The position numbers were made by a program, and so were the translations under genes. A stretch of DNA of 64,000 nt, taken from positions 1 through 64,000 of the forward strand of contig JAGOBF010000010.1 in assembly GCA_017983515.1 (NCBI GenBank), read 5' to 3'. The notes under the pieces are model-generated. The model was not told where the DNA came from. It did no database searches and saw only the letters and a program-made list of their open reading frames with translations. This DNA comes from Promineifilum sp. (GTDB lineage Bacteria > Chloroflexota > Anaerolineae > Promineifilales > Promineifilaceae). Positions 25,001-34,166 of this stretch are shown one piece after another; within the stretch, counting starts at the first letter, position 1; the number at the start of each line of letters is the position of its first letter.

Positions 25001-26468
25001 TCATGGGGCGTCCACGGTTCAGGTAGACTTGCGTGCCGCGTGGCAGGAGCCTCTGGACGACGAGAGCCGGCCCGCCCCGCAGACGGTTGAGCGCACCGCG
25101 TCGATCGAAACCATCGCCCTGCCGGACACGAGCGAACGCTACCTTTATGCGGCCGGCGAAAACCGCCTGGCCGGCTTCTACGATCCGGAAAACGATCAGA
25201 TCGCCTTCGTGCGCTATGGCGACCGTGGTGGGCCGCTAGACAGCGGCTACGGCCACTTTTTTGTCGACGCCGCGCCACGCCACGTCTTCAACGACACCAA
25301 ACGCCGTCGCATCACCTATACCGCCGTCGCCTCGTCGCGCTATCGTGAGTACTTCCCCAATGACGCCGCGCGCGAGGCCGATGGCCTGCCGCCGCTCGAC
25401 TTCACCCGCCTCAGCGAGCCGGTGATGGTCGATGTGCCGGCCAGCGCCCGCCCCCTGGCTCCTTCCGTGGCCTACGTCTTGCCGACCTTCGGTTGGCAGC
25501 GACAAACGGAAAGCAATATCAAGCGTAGTGTGCGCTTCGGCAACGGGCTGCGCGTGTATCTGGGCCGGCCGTGGTTCTCGTCGGGCGAGGGGGAATTGCT
25601 CGGCGTGGCCCTCTGGAGCAATGCCAACGGCTCGCTGACCGCGGCCAACCGGGACAAGTTCAAAGCCTACTTTACCCAGTGGGGCATGGATCCCATCTGG
25701 AAGACAGCGAATCTGACCGGCGCGCCGGCGGTCTACCATTTCCCCGACAGCGAGACCGGCGACTACGGCGTTTCGCTGGAGGAGGAGACGGCCCGACTTT
25801 CGGCCGGCGAGCCGGGCCGCGTGGACGTGGCCGGCTTCCCGGTCGTCTATGACCCGGAGCGCCGCCTGTGGTTCGCCGACCTGACGCTAAACACCGGCAA
25901 TACCTATGCGCCGTTCGTGCGGCTGGCCCTGGTGCGCTATCAACCTCATGCGCTGGATGATGCCCGCATTTCCCGCGTGGTGTTGGCCGACTTTGTTCAG
26001 TTGACGCCCAATCGCTCCGTGCTGCTTTCTGTGGAGCCGGGCGCGCCGCGACAGTTGCGCGTTGTTGTCTCCGGCGTCGCGCCGCAGGGGCCGCCGGCGG
26101 CCTTGCGGAGGGCGGCCCCTCTGCCGTCGCCGGCCGCGCGGCCGACTCATATCCGGGTGAGCGTGCAGCGGCACGACGACACGATCGCCAGTGACCTGGC
26201 CTGGCACGATGTGGAGGATTCGACGGCCGTGGTGGTCACGCCGCTGTTCGACAATGTCTACCCCGGGCAGCCCGATCTGGAGATGTGGGCCGGGGTAGTG
26301 ACCTTCGGGCCAACACCGCCGCCGGGCCGCTACCGGCTGCTCATCGAAGAGTACGAGTACATCTCGGCCGATTATACTATCGCTAACGGCCAAATCGCCG
26401 AGCAGGCCGGCCGGCTGATCTTCGCCGAGACGGTCGAACTGGATGAGGTGCTTCTGACCCCGGGATGA
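22086..26468 (+). CDS. Giant protein of unknown function, gene 2 of pair
   Basis: 1460 residues; no family assigned. No signal peptide or membrane helix. The N-terminus is strand-rich (ATVLFTIIPRAVTLGSGPLPVSVTVSPRL). A central part includes a beta-sandwich-like piece, RLVFGRRYRLRARTVDLAGNSL (~565-586). The C-terminal part (~1200-1460) again looks like strands with charged turns. It is rich in Ala, Pro, Asp and Arg, and most of its hydrophobic content is spread rather than clustered. The ATG at 22086 is chosen because AAGGAG lies 8 bases upstream; an earlier ATG at 22081 is out of frame. The two giant proteins are probably made together and may form a complex. Function unknown. Confidence 0.8.
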   Translation: MNPDATVLFTIIPRAVTLGSGPLPVSVTVSPRLRGANVLGAFPDWLKWTALLKDGGLTLTIACGGASHEAAIDTEVLQPQLWAQLFDEETWVESYEYKDYTGRGIITYPVRDALSAIKTVYQEAAVELALPTPDHGERQSGNRGLLTEMLNGLDTHWNGAQASEWRSVVRRLNTPGRSGFQPKRTRVLDSEGLIVAPRDPTTFQNVAIPFNVFHHMPTPKPKEVPLELNTDDVIDFHRALSALNSYPPLLRALGLVFDLDLPADFVAGTPPGSYKTLAVKSVSLSWQTPTKTPALQTAYVNLPAGNNHLFLPAPLILHDQAASAVAAGLIALDPTQFGLAQVDVDGAMHKAINLADALNDPDSDFNLDKDALPEPAPNPEIYDPDATLPSLRSGGYTLFADEKGVQFLESIFQSKAFNDAVESGGAQSRPFFAEDLLRGYRVDIWDSHTNDWHSLHRRVGAYHIGDERFKPGEEEGFVQTAAMQPAPGAAEGPDAEDLYLHEAIARWAGWSLSVPTPGKHLSRYGDPGKAVPPDNDPTGEYAEDEPLTPFGMTVDYNIVNGSLPRLVFGRRYRLRARTVDLAGNSLAHDAPLAALLSLTMALPRSLAGLPYLRFEPVNAPLVVIRDPAAITGPGSSVNRLVIRTYNDNPAADANPADTTAGDRHLLPPRTSVEMGERLGMFDDATGKLRGDAATWQLIAERDAGQLNHQAIEVAGQPPQDYPVEPGDSLAALSYLPDLLAAGASLRDLPGAPDGALARVAPGGEPVAAVSYQVLNDPNPRPGSATLLSFGDGDWRDRLGLRLSLADPVPGQTDLLPQWDAAARVLTVFLPKGQTAITPLSTYLTANALKLMGQWEWLRQYIELITLFNPQPQYLQPGAAVDKINHVLQRAVEGGHWMINPPLLLTLVHAVQQPIGAPYFTGFNVDHDDDLGVADPLHTARVREDTDPAGLAAITSWRRLGGVDAFLMGALRLHGASTVQVDLRAAWQEPLDDESRPAPQTVERTASIETIALPDTSERYLYAAGENRLAGFYDPENDQIAFVRYGDRGGPLDSGYGHFFVDAAPRHVFNDTKRRRITYTAVASSRYREYFPNDAAREADGLPPLDFTRLSEPVMVDVPASARPLAPSVAYVLPTFGWQRQTESNIKRSVRFGNGLRVYLGRPWFSSGEGELLGVALWSNANGSLTAANRDKFKAYFTQWGMDPIWKTANLTGAPAVYHFPDSETGDYGVSLEEETARLSAGEPGRVDVAGFPVVYDPERRLWFADLTLNTGNTYAPFVRLALVRYQPHALDDARISRVVLADFVQLTPNRSVLLSVEPGAPRQLRVVVSGVAPQGPPAALRRAAPLPSPAARPTHIRVSVQRHDDTIASDLAWHDVEDSTAVVVTPLFDNVYPGQPDLEMWAGVVTFGPTPPPGRYRLLIEEYEYISADYTIANGQIAEQAGRLIFAETVELDEVLLTPG

Positions 26469-26528
26469 GGGGCAGGCGCCTCTACTGGGGGCACAAATGA
26501 CGCGGATTTCGCACAGGCGCGTTTCGCT

Positions 26529-26556
26529 TTGTCGCGGGTCGGGCCTGTGCTATCCT
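26529..26556 (+). promoter_or_regulatory. Possible promoter of the plsY-like gene
   Basis: TTGTCG at 26529-26534 and TATCCT at 26551-26556 with a 16-base spacer. The predicted start point would fall at or next to the TTG start codon at 26567, giving a nearly leaderless transcript. Confidence 0.4.
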
Positions 26557-26566
26557 TGCGGCCATC

Positions 26567-27190
26567 TTGACGTCTCTCGATTCATCGCCGCCCCTCTCTC
26601 TGCCGTGGATTCTCCTGGCTTTTGTTTGCGGCTCTCTGCCCTTCTCTGTCTGGCTTCCCAAACTGATTCGCCGCGAAGACGTGCGCCGATACGGCGACGG
26701 CAACCCCGGAGCTACGAACGCCTTCCGGGTCGGCGGCGCGGGTGTGGGACTGGCGGCGCTCTTGCTCGACGTCAGCAAGGCCGCCGCGCCGGTGGGCTGG
26801 GCCTATTTTCAGGCTGGCATCACCGGCTGGCCCATGCTGTTGATCGCTACCGCCCCCGTGTTGGGGCATGCTTTCTCGCCCTTCCTCCGTTTTCGTGGGG
26901 GAAAGGCGTTGGCCGTCGCCTTCGGGGTGTGGATCGGGCTGACCCTGTGGAAATTATCTCTGCCGGCGCTGTTGCTGGTGTTATTCTGGAGGAGAGTAAT
27001 CGACGTCGACGGCTGGGCTGTTATGCTGGCCCTGGCCGTGTTGTTGGGCATCATCCTGTTGTGGATGCCAGCCCCGTTGTTCGTGGGCGTCGTGATTGGC
27101 CAATTCATTATTCTCGGCGTGAAGCACCTCAACGACCTGCGGCAGCGTCCTCATCTGCGGCCGTGGTTGACAAGACGCTTTTCCCATTAG
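26567..27190 (+). CDS. PlsY-like glycerol-3-phosphate acyltransferase
   Basis: A 207-residue integral membrane protein with about six hydrophobic segments, the normal PlsY size. The three conserved cytosolic motifs are present: RRYGDGNPGATNAFRVGG, HAFSPFLRFRGGKALA, and a KHLNDLRQ near the C-terminus. PlsY transfers acyl groups from acyl phosphate to glycerol-3-phosphate, the first step of phospholipid synthesis. The only suitable start is a TTG at 26567 without a clear ribosome site. The serine of the usual GSGN motif is Asp here (GDGN), which may mark a divergent subgroup. The next gene starts 9 bases downstream. Confidence 0.8.
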   Translation: MTSLDSSPPLSLPWILLAFVCGSLPFSVWLPKLIRREDVRRYGDGNPGATNAFRVGGAGVGLAALLLDVSKAAAPVGWAYFQAGITGWPMLLIATAPVLGHAFSPFLRFRGGKALAVAFGVWIGLTLWKLSLPALLLVLFWRRVIDVDGWAVMLALAVLLGIILLWMPAPLFVGVVIGQFIILGVKHLNDLRQRPHLRPWLTRRFSH

Positions 27191-27199
27191 GTCAGGGCG

Positions 27200-28351
27200 A
27201 TGTTTCGACACGATTTGATCTACGACCTCATCGCCTTTCAGCTGGTGCTGTTGGTAATCACCCTGAGCAATGTCCGGGTCTTGCGTCGCGCCCGCCGCCA
27301 TTCGCCGCCGCCTCGTTTCCCCAAAGTCTCGGTTCTGATTCCGGCCCGCAACGAAGCGCGCAACATCGAGCGCTGCGTGAACTCGCTGCTGGCCCAGGAC
27401 TATCCCGATTTGGAGGTGCTGGTGCTGGATGATGAATCTACTGACGGGACGGGCGCTATGGTAGCGGCAATCGCCGCCGGGGAACCGCGCCTGAAGCTGC
27501 TGGCCGGGCGGCCGTTGAAGTCGGGCTGGACGGGCAAGAATTGGGCCTGCGCCCAGCTGGCGGCGAAAGCCGGCGGTGACTTGTTGTTCTTCACCGACGC
27601 CGACACCTATCACCATCCCCGCACGTTGCGCGAACTGGTGACGGCCCTGGAAGGGGAAAAGGCCGACCTGTTGGGCGGTTTTCCCCGGCAAGAGGTCGGG
27701 ACGTGGGGCGAGAAGTTCATCGTGCCGTTTTTCTCGTGGGTCATCTACTGCTTCACGCCGCTGACGCTGGGTTATCGACTCAAAACTCCGGCCGTTTCCA
27801 CCGCCGTCGGGCAGGCACTGCTGTTTCGACGCACCGCCTATGACGCTATCGGCGGGCATCGGGCAGTGCGGGCGGCGATCATCGAAGACCTGGCGCTGGC
27901 GCGGCAGGTCAAAGGCCACGGCTACCGCTGGCGCATGGTGGCTATTACGGATCTCATCGCCTGTCGCATGTACCGAAGCGGCGAAGAAGCGGCCGCGGCG
28001 TTATCCCGCAACCTGTTCGCGGCCTTCGAATTTCGCGTCGCCCCCTATGTATTGGCCTGGACGTGGCTGCTGGTGCTGTTTCTAAAGCCGTTTCTCGATC
28101 TGGCTTTGTATGGGGCGGGCTTACCCATCGATGTGCCCGTGGCGGCCGTGCTCGTTTGCATCGGGTTGTCCCTCCTCGTCTGGCTCGCACCCTATTTCCA
28201 GTTAAAGGCGCCCCTGGTGCCGGCGCTGCTTTACCCGATCACGATGCTGGTCATGGGGAGTGTCGCCTGGCGGTCGCTGTGGCTCGGCCTGCGCGGGCGA
28301 TTGATGTGGAAGGATCGGGCTATCGGGCGGCCGCGTTTGCGTTTGTTTTAG
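27200..28351 (+). CDS. Family 2 glycosyltransferase, membrane-bound
   Basis: 383 residues. An N-terminal membrane helix is followed by a GT-A domain with VSVLIPARNEARNIERCV, the first acidic motif LDDESTDGT, a TDAD metal site, and an acidic motif IIEDLALARQVK. Three or four C-terminal hydrophobic helices anchor it. The arrangement resembles glycosyltransferases of carotenoid or glycolipid synthesis (CrtQ-like), with cytosolic catalysis on a lipid acceptor. The plsY-like gene just upstream supports a lipid-related role, by inference. The acceptor and sugar donor cannot be told from sequence. Confidence 0.8.
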   Translation: MFRHDLIYDLIAFQLVLLVITLSNVRVLRRARRHSPPPRFPKVSVLIPARNEARNIERCVNSLLAQDYPDLEVLVLDDESTDGTGAMVAAIAAGEPRLKLLAGRPLKSGWTGKNWACAQLAAKAGGDLLFFTDADTYHHPRTLRELVTALEGEKADLLGGFPRQEVGTWGEKFIVPFFSWVIYCFTPLTLGYRLKTPAVSTAVGQALLFRRTAYDAIGGHRAVRAAIIEDLALARQVKGHGYRWRMVAITDLIACRMYRSGEEAAAALSRNLFAAFEFRVAPYVLAWTWLLVLFLKPFLDLALYGAGLPIDVPVAAVLVCIGLSLLVWLAPYFQLKAPLVPALLYPITMLVMGSVAWRSLWLGLRGRLMWKDRAIGRPRLRLF

Positions 28352-28389
28352 TGCTGGGTGACGCTCGTTCGCTCACCGAGTAGATGTCC

Positions 28390-29412
28390 CTATCGTAACA
28401 AGAAGCCTCCGCTTAGCGGATCCCCCGGATCGATCAACCATTCATTCCGCCCCACGATATAAGCCGTCCCCGTCACTCGCGGCACGACGGCCGCATAAGG
28501 CCCAAACGTCGTCGCTTCCACGACTTCGCCGGTGAAGGTCGTCCCCAGGATACTTTCGACGACGAACGGCTCATTCAGTCCAATCTCTCCCTTCGCATAG
28601 TGCAATGCCGCCCGGCCGCTAACCCCCGTGCCTGTCGGGCTGCGGTCGACTTCGCCGTCGGCGAAGACGCACACCTCGCGCGACTGGTTGGCCGGATCAT
28701 GGGCCGGGCCGACGAAGATTACGCCGTAGAGCAGGCTCAGGTCCGGCTCGAACGGATGTTGGGGGATGCCCGCGGCCATAACGGCCTGTTTGATGCGCGT
28801 GCCCAGATCGATGAGCTGTCGAAAATCGGCCGCCGTGAGTCCGATGCCGACTTCCGCGGCCGACACGTAGGCGTAGAACGCGCCGCCGAAAGCCACGTCA
28901 TAGCGCACACGCCCCAAACCGGGCACGTCCACAAGCTGATCGAGAGCGTAGGCAAACGACGGCACGTTGTCGAACGAGACATGGGTCACGCGCCCCGTGG
29001 CGTCCAGGTGGGGGTAGGCGGTGACGCGGCCGGCGGGGGTGTCGAGGCGCACTTCGGCGTCGGCCGCCAGCAGCCCTGTCTCGATGCCAACCTTAACCAG
29101 ACCGATGACGCCGTGGCCGCACATGGTGCTCCAGCCTTCGTTGTGCAGGAAAAGGACGCCGAGTGTGCCGTCGGGCGTCGTCGCTTCCGTGGGGATGCAG
29201 CCGTACATGTCGGCGTGGCCTCGCGGCTCCCACATCAGCGCCGTGCGCAGGTGGTCGAGATGTTCGCGGGCGTAGCGCCGCTTGGCGAGGATGGTGTCGC
29301 CGGGGATAGGCGGCAGCCCGCCGGTTATGATGCGCAATGGCTCGCCGGCAGTATGGGCGTCGAGGGTCGTAATGCGGATCCAGTTGTCAGACGGCTGCCA
29401 GTTTGTGCTCAT
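28390..29412 (-). CDS. Trans-3-hydroxy-L-proline dehydratase-like protein (proline racemase family)
   Basis: 340 residues of the proline racemase superfamily. The first catalytic position is Cys in MCGHGVIGL (~98-106). At the second, where racemases and 4-hydroxyproline epimerases have Cys in DRSPCGTG, this protein has Thr (DRSPTGTGVSGR). A Cys/Thr pair is the hallmark of trans-3-hydroxy-L-proline dehydratases, which yield delta-1-pyrroline-2-carboxylate. TAGEPLRIITGG near the N-terminus and GGAFYAYV are also conserved. The gene is monocistronic, convergent with the glycosyltransferase and divergent from dnaK. No reductase partner is adjacent. Confidence 0.82.
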   Translation of the reverse strand: MSTNWQPSDNWIRITTLDAHTAGEPLRIITGGLPPIPGDTILAKRRYAREHLDHLRTALMWEPRGHADMYGCIPTEATTPDGTLGVLFLHNEGWSTMCGHGVIGLVKVGIETGLLAADAEVRLDTPAGRVTAYPHLDATGRVTHVSFDNVPSFAYALDQLVDVPGLGRVRYDVAFGGAFYAYVSAAEVGIGLTAADFRQLIDLGTRIKQAVMAAGIPQHPFEPDLSLLYGVIFVGPAHDPANQSREVCVFADGEVDRSPTGTGVSGRAALHYAKGEIGLNEPFVVESILGTTFTGEVVEATTFGPYAAVVPRVTGTAYIVGRNEWLIDPGDPLSGGFLLR

Positions 29413-29522
29413 GTTTATCCCTATAACAACGGTTTCTTAAGCGGTGACTTTTCCGGGCCACCTTGTCGCCGGGTAAGAAACCGGCGTTACATACATAACG
29501 CATACATTGTACCAACATAATT

Positions 29523-29550
29523 CTTACGCCGGTTTTGTATGTTATAGCTA
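29523..29550 (+). promoter_or_regulatory. Possible dnaK promoter
   Basis: TTCTTA at 29523-29528 and TATAGC about 16 bases downstream, in an AT-rich stretch. It is a weak match. No CIRCE element (TTAGCACTC inverted repeat) is present in the intergenic region. A 9-bp inverted repeat (aaaccggcg / cgccggttt) brackets 29479-29536. Confidence 0.35.
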
Positions 29551-29565
29551 ACACGAAAAGACTTT

Positions 29566-29589
29566 ACTGAACACTGAACGGTGTTCACT
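29566..29589. promoter_or_regulatory. Inverted/direct repeat upstream of dnaK
   Basis: Two adjacent copies of ACTGAAC (29566-29572 and 29573-29579) are followed by GTTCACT (29583-29589). TGAACAC at 29568-29574 and GTGTTCA at 29581-29587 form a perfect 7-bp inverted repeat. It lies 20-40 bases before the dnaK start codon and shares its half-site with the operator at 18442-18457. Confidence 0.5.
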
Positions 29590-29608
29590 GATAACGGAGT
29601 AAATCAAC

Positions 29609-31489
<1,881 letters not shown>

Positions 31490-31525
31490 ACAGTTTCGCT
31501 TCATATAGAAAGTCTCCTTGAAGAA

Positions 31526-31567
31526 ACAGCGGCCGGTCGGAACTTAATCCGACCGGCCGCTGTCGTT
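31526..31567 (+). terminator. dnaK terminator
   Basis: A 16-bp perfect stem (31526-31541 with 31548-31563) around the loop acttaa, followed by cgtttt. Confidence 0.9.
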
Positions 31568-31659
31568 TTGTGGGGTCATTCGACAGGCGAGGCGCACTAA
31601 ACTACAATCCCGACGTCTTTCCATTCAGGCTGTCACTCGAATACCGTGCAGCCTGTTAC

Positions 31660-31727
31660 CCGCGGGCCAGGAGGAGGTGAATCTCTGCCCGGCCCGCGGA
31701 TTTACTTCTCCTCGCTTTACTGAGGAG
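31660..31727 (+). promoter_or_regulatory. Leader hairpins before the lipoprotein gene
   Basis: ccgcgggcc (31660-31668) pairs with ggcccgcgg (31691-31699). A second repeat, ctcctc (31708-31713) with gaggag (31722-31727), would sequester the Shine-Dalgarno sequence GAGGAG of the lipoprotein gene. This could allow translational control, by inference only. Confidence 0.4.
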
Positions 31728-31736
31728 CGAGACACA

Positions 31737-32402
31737 ATGAGCATCAGGGATACTTATCGACCTTGGGTGCGCTACCTGGCGTTGGGCGCAATTGGGCTGG
31801 GATTGGTCGGATGCGGGCGGGCGACCGATGCTGCCCCCACCCGGGCCTTGCCACCGCCACAGAGCATTACGCCTACCCTGCGGGCGACAGCGACGGCCAC
31901 CGCGACCGCGCAACCGACCGAGACGCTGCCCGCCCCGACGGCCACCGCCGTCACCCCCGTCGAGGGTAGTGCCCTCGACCTTATCCAGGCTTTTCTCGAC
32001 GCGCCCTATCGGGTCGTGGCCGTCGCCCAAAGCCCCCTGGCGCCTTATTCGCTCATCATCGCCACCGAACGCGCGGCGGCTGTCTGCGGCAGCCCCGAAG
32101 CGCCGCAACGCTGCACGGCCGATGACACCTGTGGTTCGCTCTACACGTCGCCAACGTGCTACTTCTTCGTCGAACCGTCTTTCGACGCCACGGCCGACCC
32201 ACAAACGCGCTACGTGGCGCGCTGGCCTGATGAGCCGACGCTGGCCGGGCTGGCGCCGGACTCAGTTCGATTTATCGACGCGCGCACGGTGGAGTTCCAG
32301 GCCGCCGGCGGTGACGGAGCCTACTCGGTGCAGGAAGTATGGTGGCTCGATCTGGTCACTGGTGCACTGGCGATGCAGAGTCGAGTGGAGAGTGGGTCGT
32401 AG
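31737..32402 (+). CDS. Putative lipoprotein of unknown function
   Basis: A 221-residue protein with a lipoprotein signal: a basic start, a hydrophobic stretch and a lipobox GLVGC (Cys ~26). A low-complexity Thr/Ala/Pro linker follows (~30-75), then a ~145-residue extracytoplasmic domain with four cysteines (VCGSPEAPQRC, DTCGSLYTSPTC) that could form two disulfides. The ATG at 31737 has GAGGAG 9 bases upstream; an earlier in-frame ATG would fall in the leader hairpin. No family is recognised. Confidence 0.72.
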   Translation: MSIRDTYRPWVRYLALGAIGLGLVGCGRATDAAPTRALPPPQSITPTLRATATATATAQPTETLPAPTATAVTPVEGSALDLIQAFLDAPYRVVAVAQSPLAPYSLIIATERAAAVCGSPEAPQRCTADDTCGSLYTSPTCYFFVEPSFDATADPQTRYVARWPDEPTLAGLAPDSVRFIDARTVEFQAAGGDGAYSVQEVWWLDLVTGALAMQSRVESGS

Positions 32403-32431
32403 TGGACCGGTCGAGCCGTGATCAGTGGAGC

Positions 32432-32511
32432 AGTAGGTCAGGATTCAATCTGTACTTTCTCAGTGACCCACTATTCTACTGATTATTGACTTACTGATTC
32501 ACTGACCTACT
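32432..32511. repeat. Inverted repeat with short internal repeats
   Basis: AGTAGGTCAG at 32432-32441 is complementary to CTGACCTACT at 32502-32511. Several ACTGATT/CACTGA-type short repeats lie between, in an AT-rich stretch just before the methyltransferase. It may be a leader hairpin or an eroded element; it has no recognisable terminator tail. Confidence 0.4.
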
Positions 32512-32521
32512 AAATACTGGA

Positions 32522-33169
32522 ATGTCCGACACACGAACCAGCTACGACCGCATCGCCGGGGAATACGTCCGGCGTATCTACCACGAGTTGGAGGGCAAGC
32601 CGTTCGACCGGGAGATGCTCGACCGCTTCACCGAGCGGCTGCGCGGCCGGGGCGTGGTTTGCGACATGGGCTGCGGGCCGGGCCACGTCGCCCGCTATCT
32701 GGCCGATAGAGGGCTGGAGGTGGTCGGCGTCGATCTGTCGCCGGGGATGGTGGCTCAGGCAACGGCGCTAAACCCCGACATTCCGTTCCGTGTGGGTGAT
32801 ATGCTTTCCCTCGACGAGCTCGACGAATCTTGGGCCGGGATCGCCGCTTTCTATTCCATCATCCACATCCCGCCCGAAAAGGTTGTAGCCGCTTTGACTG
32901 AGTTGCGGCGCGTTCTGATGCCGCGAGGGTTATTGCTACTGGCGTTCCACATGGGCAATGAAACGGTCCACGTCGAAGAGATGTGGGCGCGGCCGGTGGC
33001 GCTGGACTTCACCTTCTATGATCCCGCCGCGATGGCCGGTTATCTGGAGCAGGCCGGTTACGTGGTCGAGGAAGTCCGCGAGCGCGACCCCTACCCGGCC
33101 GATGTGGAACACCAGAGCCGCCGGGCCTATCTCCTCGCTCGGAAATCGGAAGAATTGACTACGGATTGA
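32522..33169 (+). CDS. SAM-dependent methyltransferase
   Basis: 215 residues with a class I Rossmann methyltransferase core. Motif I is VCDMGCGPGHVARYLA (~46-61), followed by the acidic residue in VVGVDLSPGMV and a later LRRVLMPRGLLLLAFH. The N-terminus YDRIAGEYVRR is typical of small-molecule methyltransferases of the UbiE/Tam type. The substrate cannot be deduced. There is no strong ribosome site; translation may depend on a short leader. Neighbours give no pathway clue. Confidence 0.82.
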   Translation: MSDTRTSYDRIAGEYVRRIYHELEGKPFDREMLDRFTERLRGRGVVCDMGCGPGHVARYLADRGLEVVGVDLSPGMVAQATALNPDIPFRVGDMLSLDELDESWAGIAAFYSIIHIPPEKVVAALTELRRVLMPRGLLLLAFHMGNETVHVEEMWARPVALDFTFYDPAAMAGYLEQAGYVVEEVRERDPYPADVEHQSRRAYLLARKSEELTTD

Positions 33170-33201
33170 CGCATAGAATTGGCTGCGGATCCGTAGCCAT
33201 T

Positions 33202-33909
33202 TCATTTCTCCGCCTTTTCCAAATCTTTCACCACATCCCGCTGGAAATCCCATCCGAGATAATACGGCGTCGTCGGCAGGGCCAGTTCGACGGCGTAAAT
33301 GGGCTGGATACCGACGCGCACCCGCCGCGGCCGGCATTCCAGTAGATGCCCGCCGTGGGCCAGGTCGTCGGATAGGAAGTGCAGGTGCATGCCCGGCACG
33401 CTGACGGAGGCCATAAATTCCGGCGTAAAGAAGCCGGCCAATGTGCCGCGGATATTGCTGAACTCGAATACCGGCTGCTCTTTGGCGATCTCCACCAGCG
33501 GGATGTAGCACTCCGACTTGGGTACGGAGCGCACCTTCATGTATGCGAACTCCCCTTCCAGACGAAAGGCGTAGAAAATGTTGGGCGAGGGCAGCGCTTC
33601 CTGGAGGCGGCGCAACAGGTCGTCGTAGCTCAACGCTTCGTCTAGCTCCAGATGGCGTTCCGGCCGGTAGAAGGTGACGGCCGCGAACGGCGTCAGCGCC
33701 TCGTCGCCCACTTCCTGCACGCAGCCATCGGCCGTCATCTGATAGACGCAGCCGTCGAGCATCACCATTTCGCCATCGAGCATGTCGAACGTGCCCAGGC
33801 CGAAATCGCCGTGGCGCTTGATCTCGCTAAACGGCACGTGCTCCTCATAGATGCCCTCAACGATGGCGTTGACGGGAGCAGACAGGTAGATGCGGTTTTC
33901 GTTTGTCAT
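33202..33909 (-). CDS. Alpha-acetolactate decarboxylase
   Basis: A 235-residue enzyme converting acetolactate to acetoin. Characteristic segments are HGDFGLGTFDMLDGEMVMLDG (~33-53, with the conserved Glu), FSNIRGTLAGFFTPEFM, and the zinc ligands in MHLHFLSDDLAHGGHLLECRP (two His, then a third). Length is normal for the family. No acetolactate synthase or butanediol dehydrogenase is adjacent, so it may serve pH or carbon overflow control on its own. It is preceded by a strong hairpin at 33938-33971. Confidence 0.88.
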   Translation of the reverse strand: MTNENRIYLSAPVNAIVEGIYEEHVPFSEIKRHGDFGLGTFDMLDGEMVMLDGCVYQMTADGCVQEVGDEALTPFAAVTFYRPERHLELDEALSYDDLLRRLQEALPSPNIFYAFRLEGEFAYMKVRSVPKSECYIPLVEIAKEQPVFEFSNIRGTLAGFFTPEFMASVSVPGMHLHFLSDDLAHGGHLLECRPRRVRVGIQPIYAVELALPTTPYYLGWDFQRDVVKDLEKAEK

Positions 33910-33937
33910 AGAAGAACGACGCTATCATGCTAATTAG

Positions 33938-33971
33938 GATCCGTGCTGGCCAGGGCGGCCATGCACGGATC
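33938..33971. repeat. Strong hairpin upstream of acetolactate decarboxylase
   Basis: gatccgtgc/gcacggatc (9 bp) continues after one bulged T into tggcc/ggcca (5 bp) with the loop agggc. There is no T run, so it is not a standard terminator. It lies about 30-60 bases before the gene start. The remaining 33972-34166 holds nothing recognisable. Confidence 0.5.
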
Positions 33972-34166
33972 ATCGACGCTCGGATTATAGGGTTGATGGG
34001 CCACGCCGTCAGGGATATGGCCTGCGCACCCGTGTTGCCGGCGAAAATACCCTTGGCGCACGGGAGACCTTGCTTGCCTTCGTAGGTGCGTCCGGGACGA
34101 AAAACGATCCAAGCAGGTCGAGTGATCGTTGCCGGGCCTTCGCGCGTTAGCGGCTGATCGAGCGGG

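Noticed and set aside
28390..29412. Proline racemase or 4-hydroxyproline epimerase
   Set aside because: The second catalytic Cys is Thr, which fits the dehydratase subgroup instead.
29413..29608. CIRCE/HrcA element upstream of dnaK
   Set aside because: No TTAGCACTC-N9-GAGTGCTAA or near match; the inverted repeat present has a different sequence.
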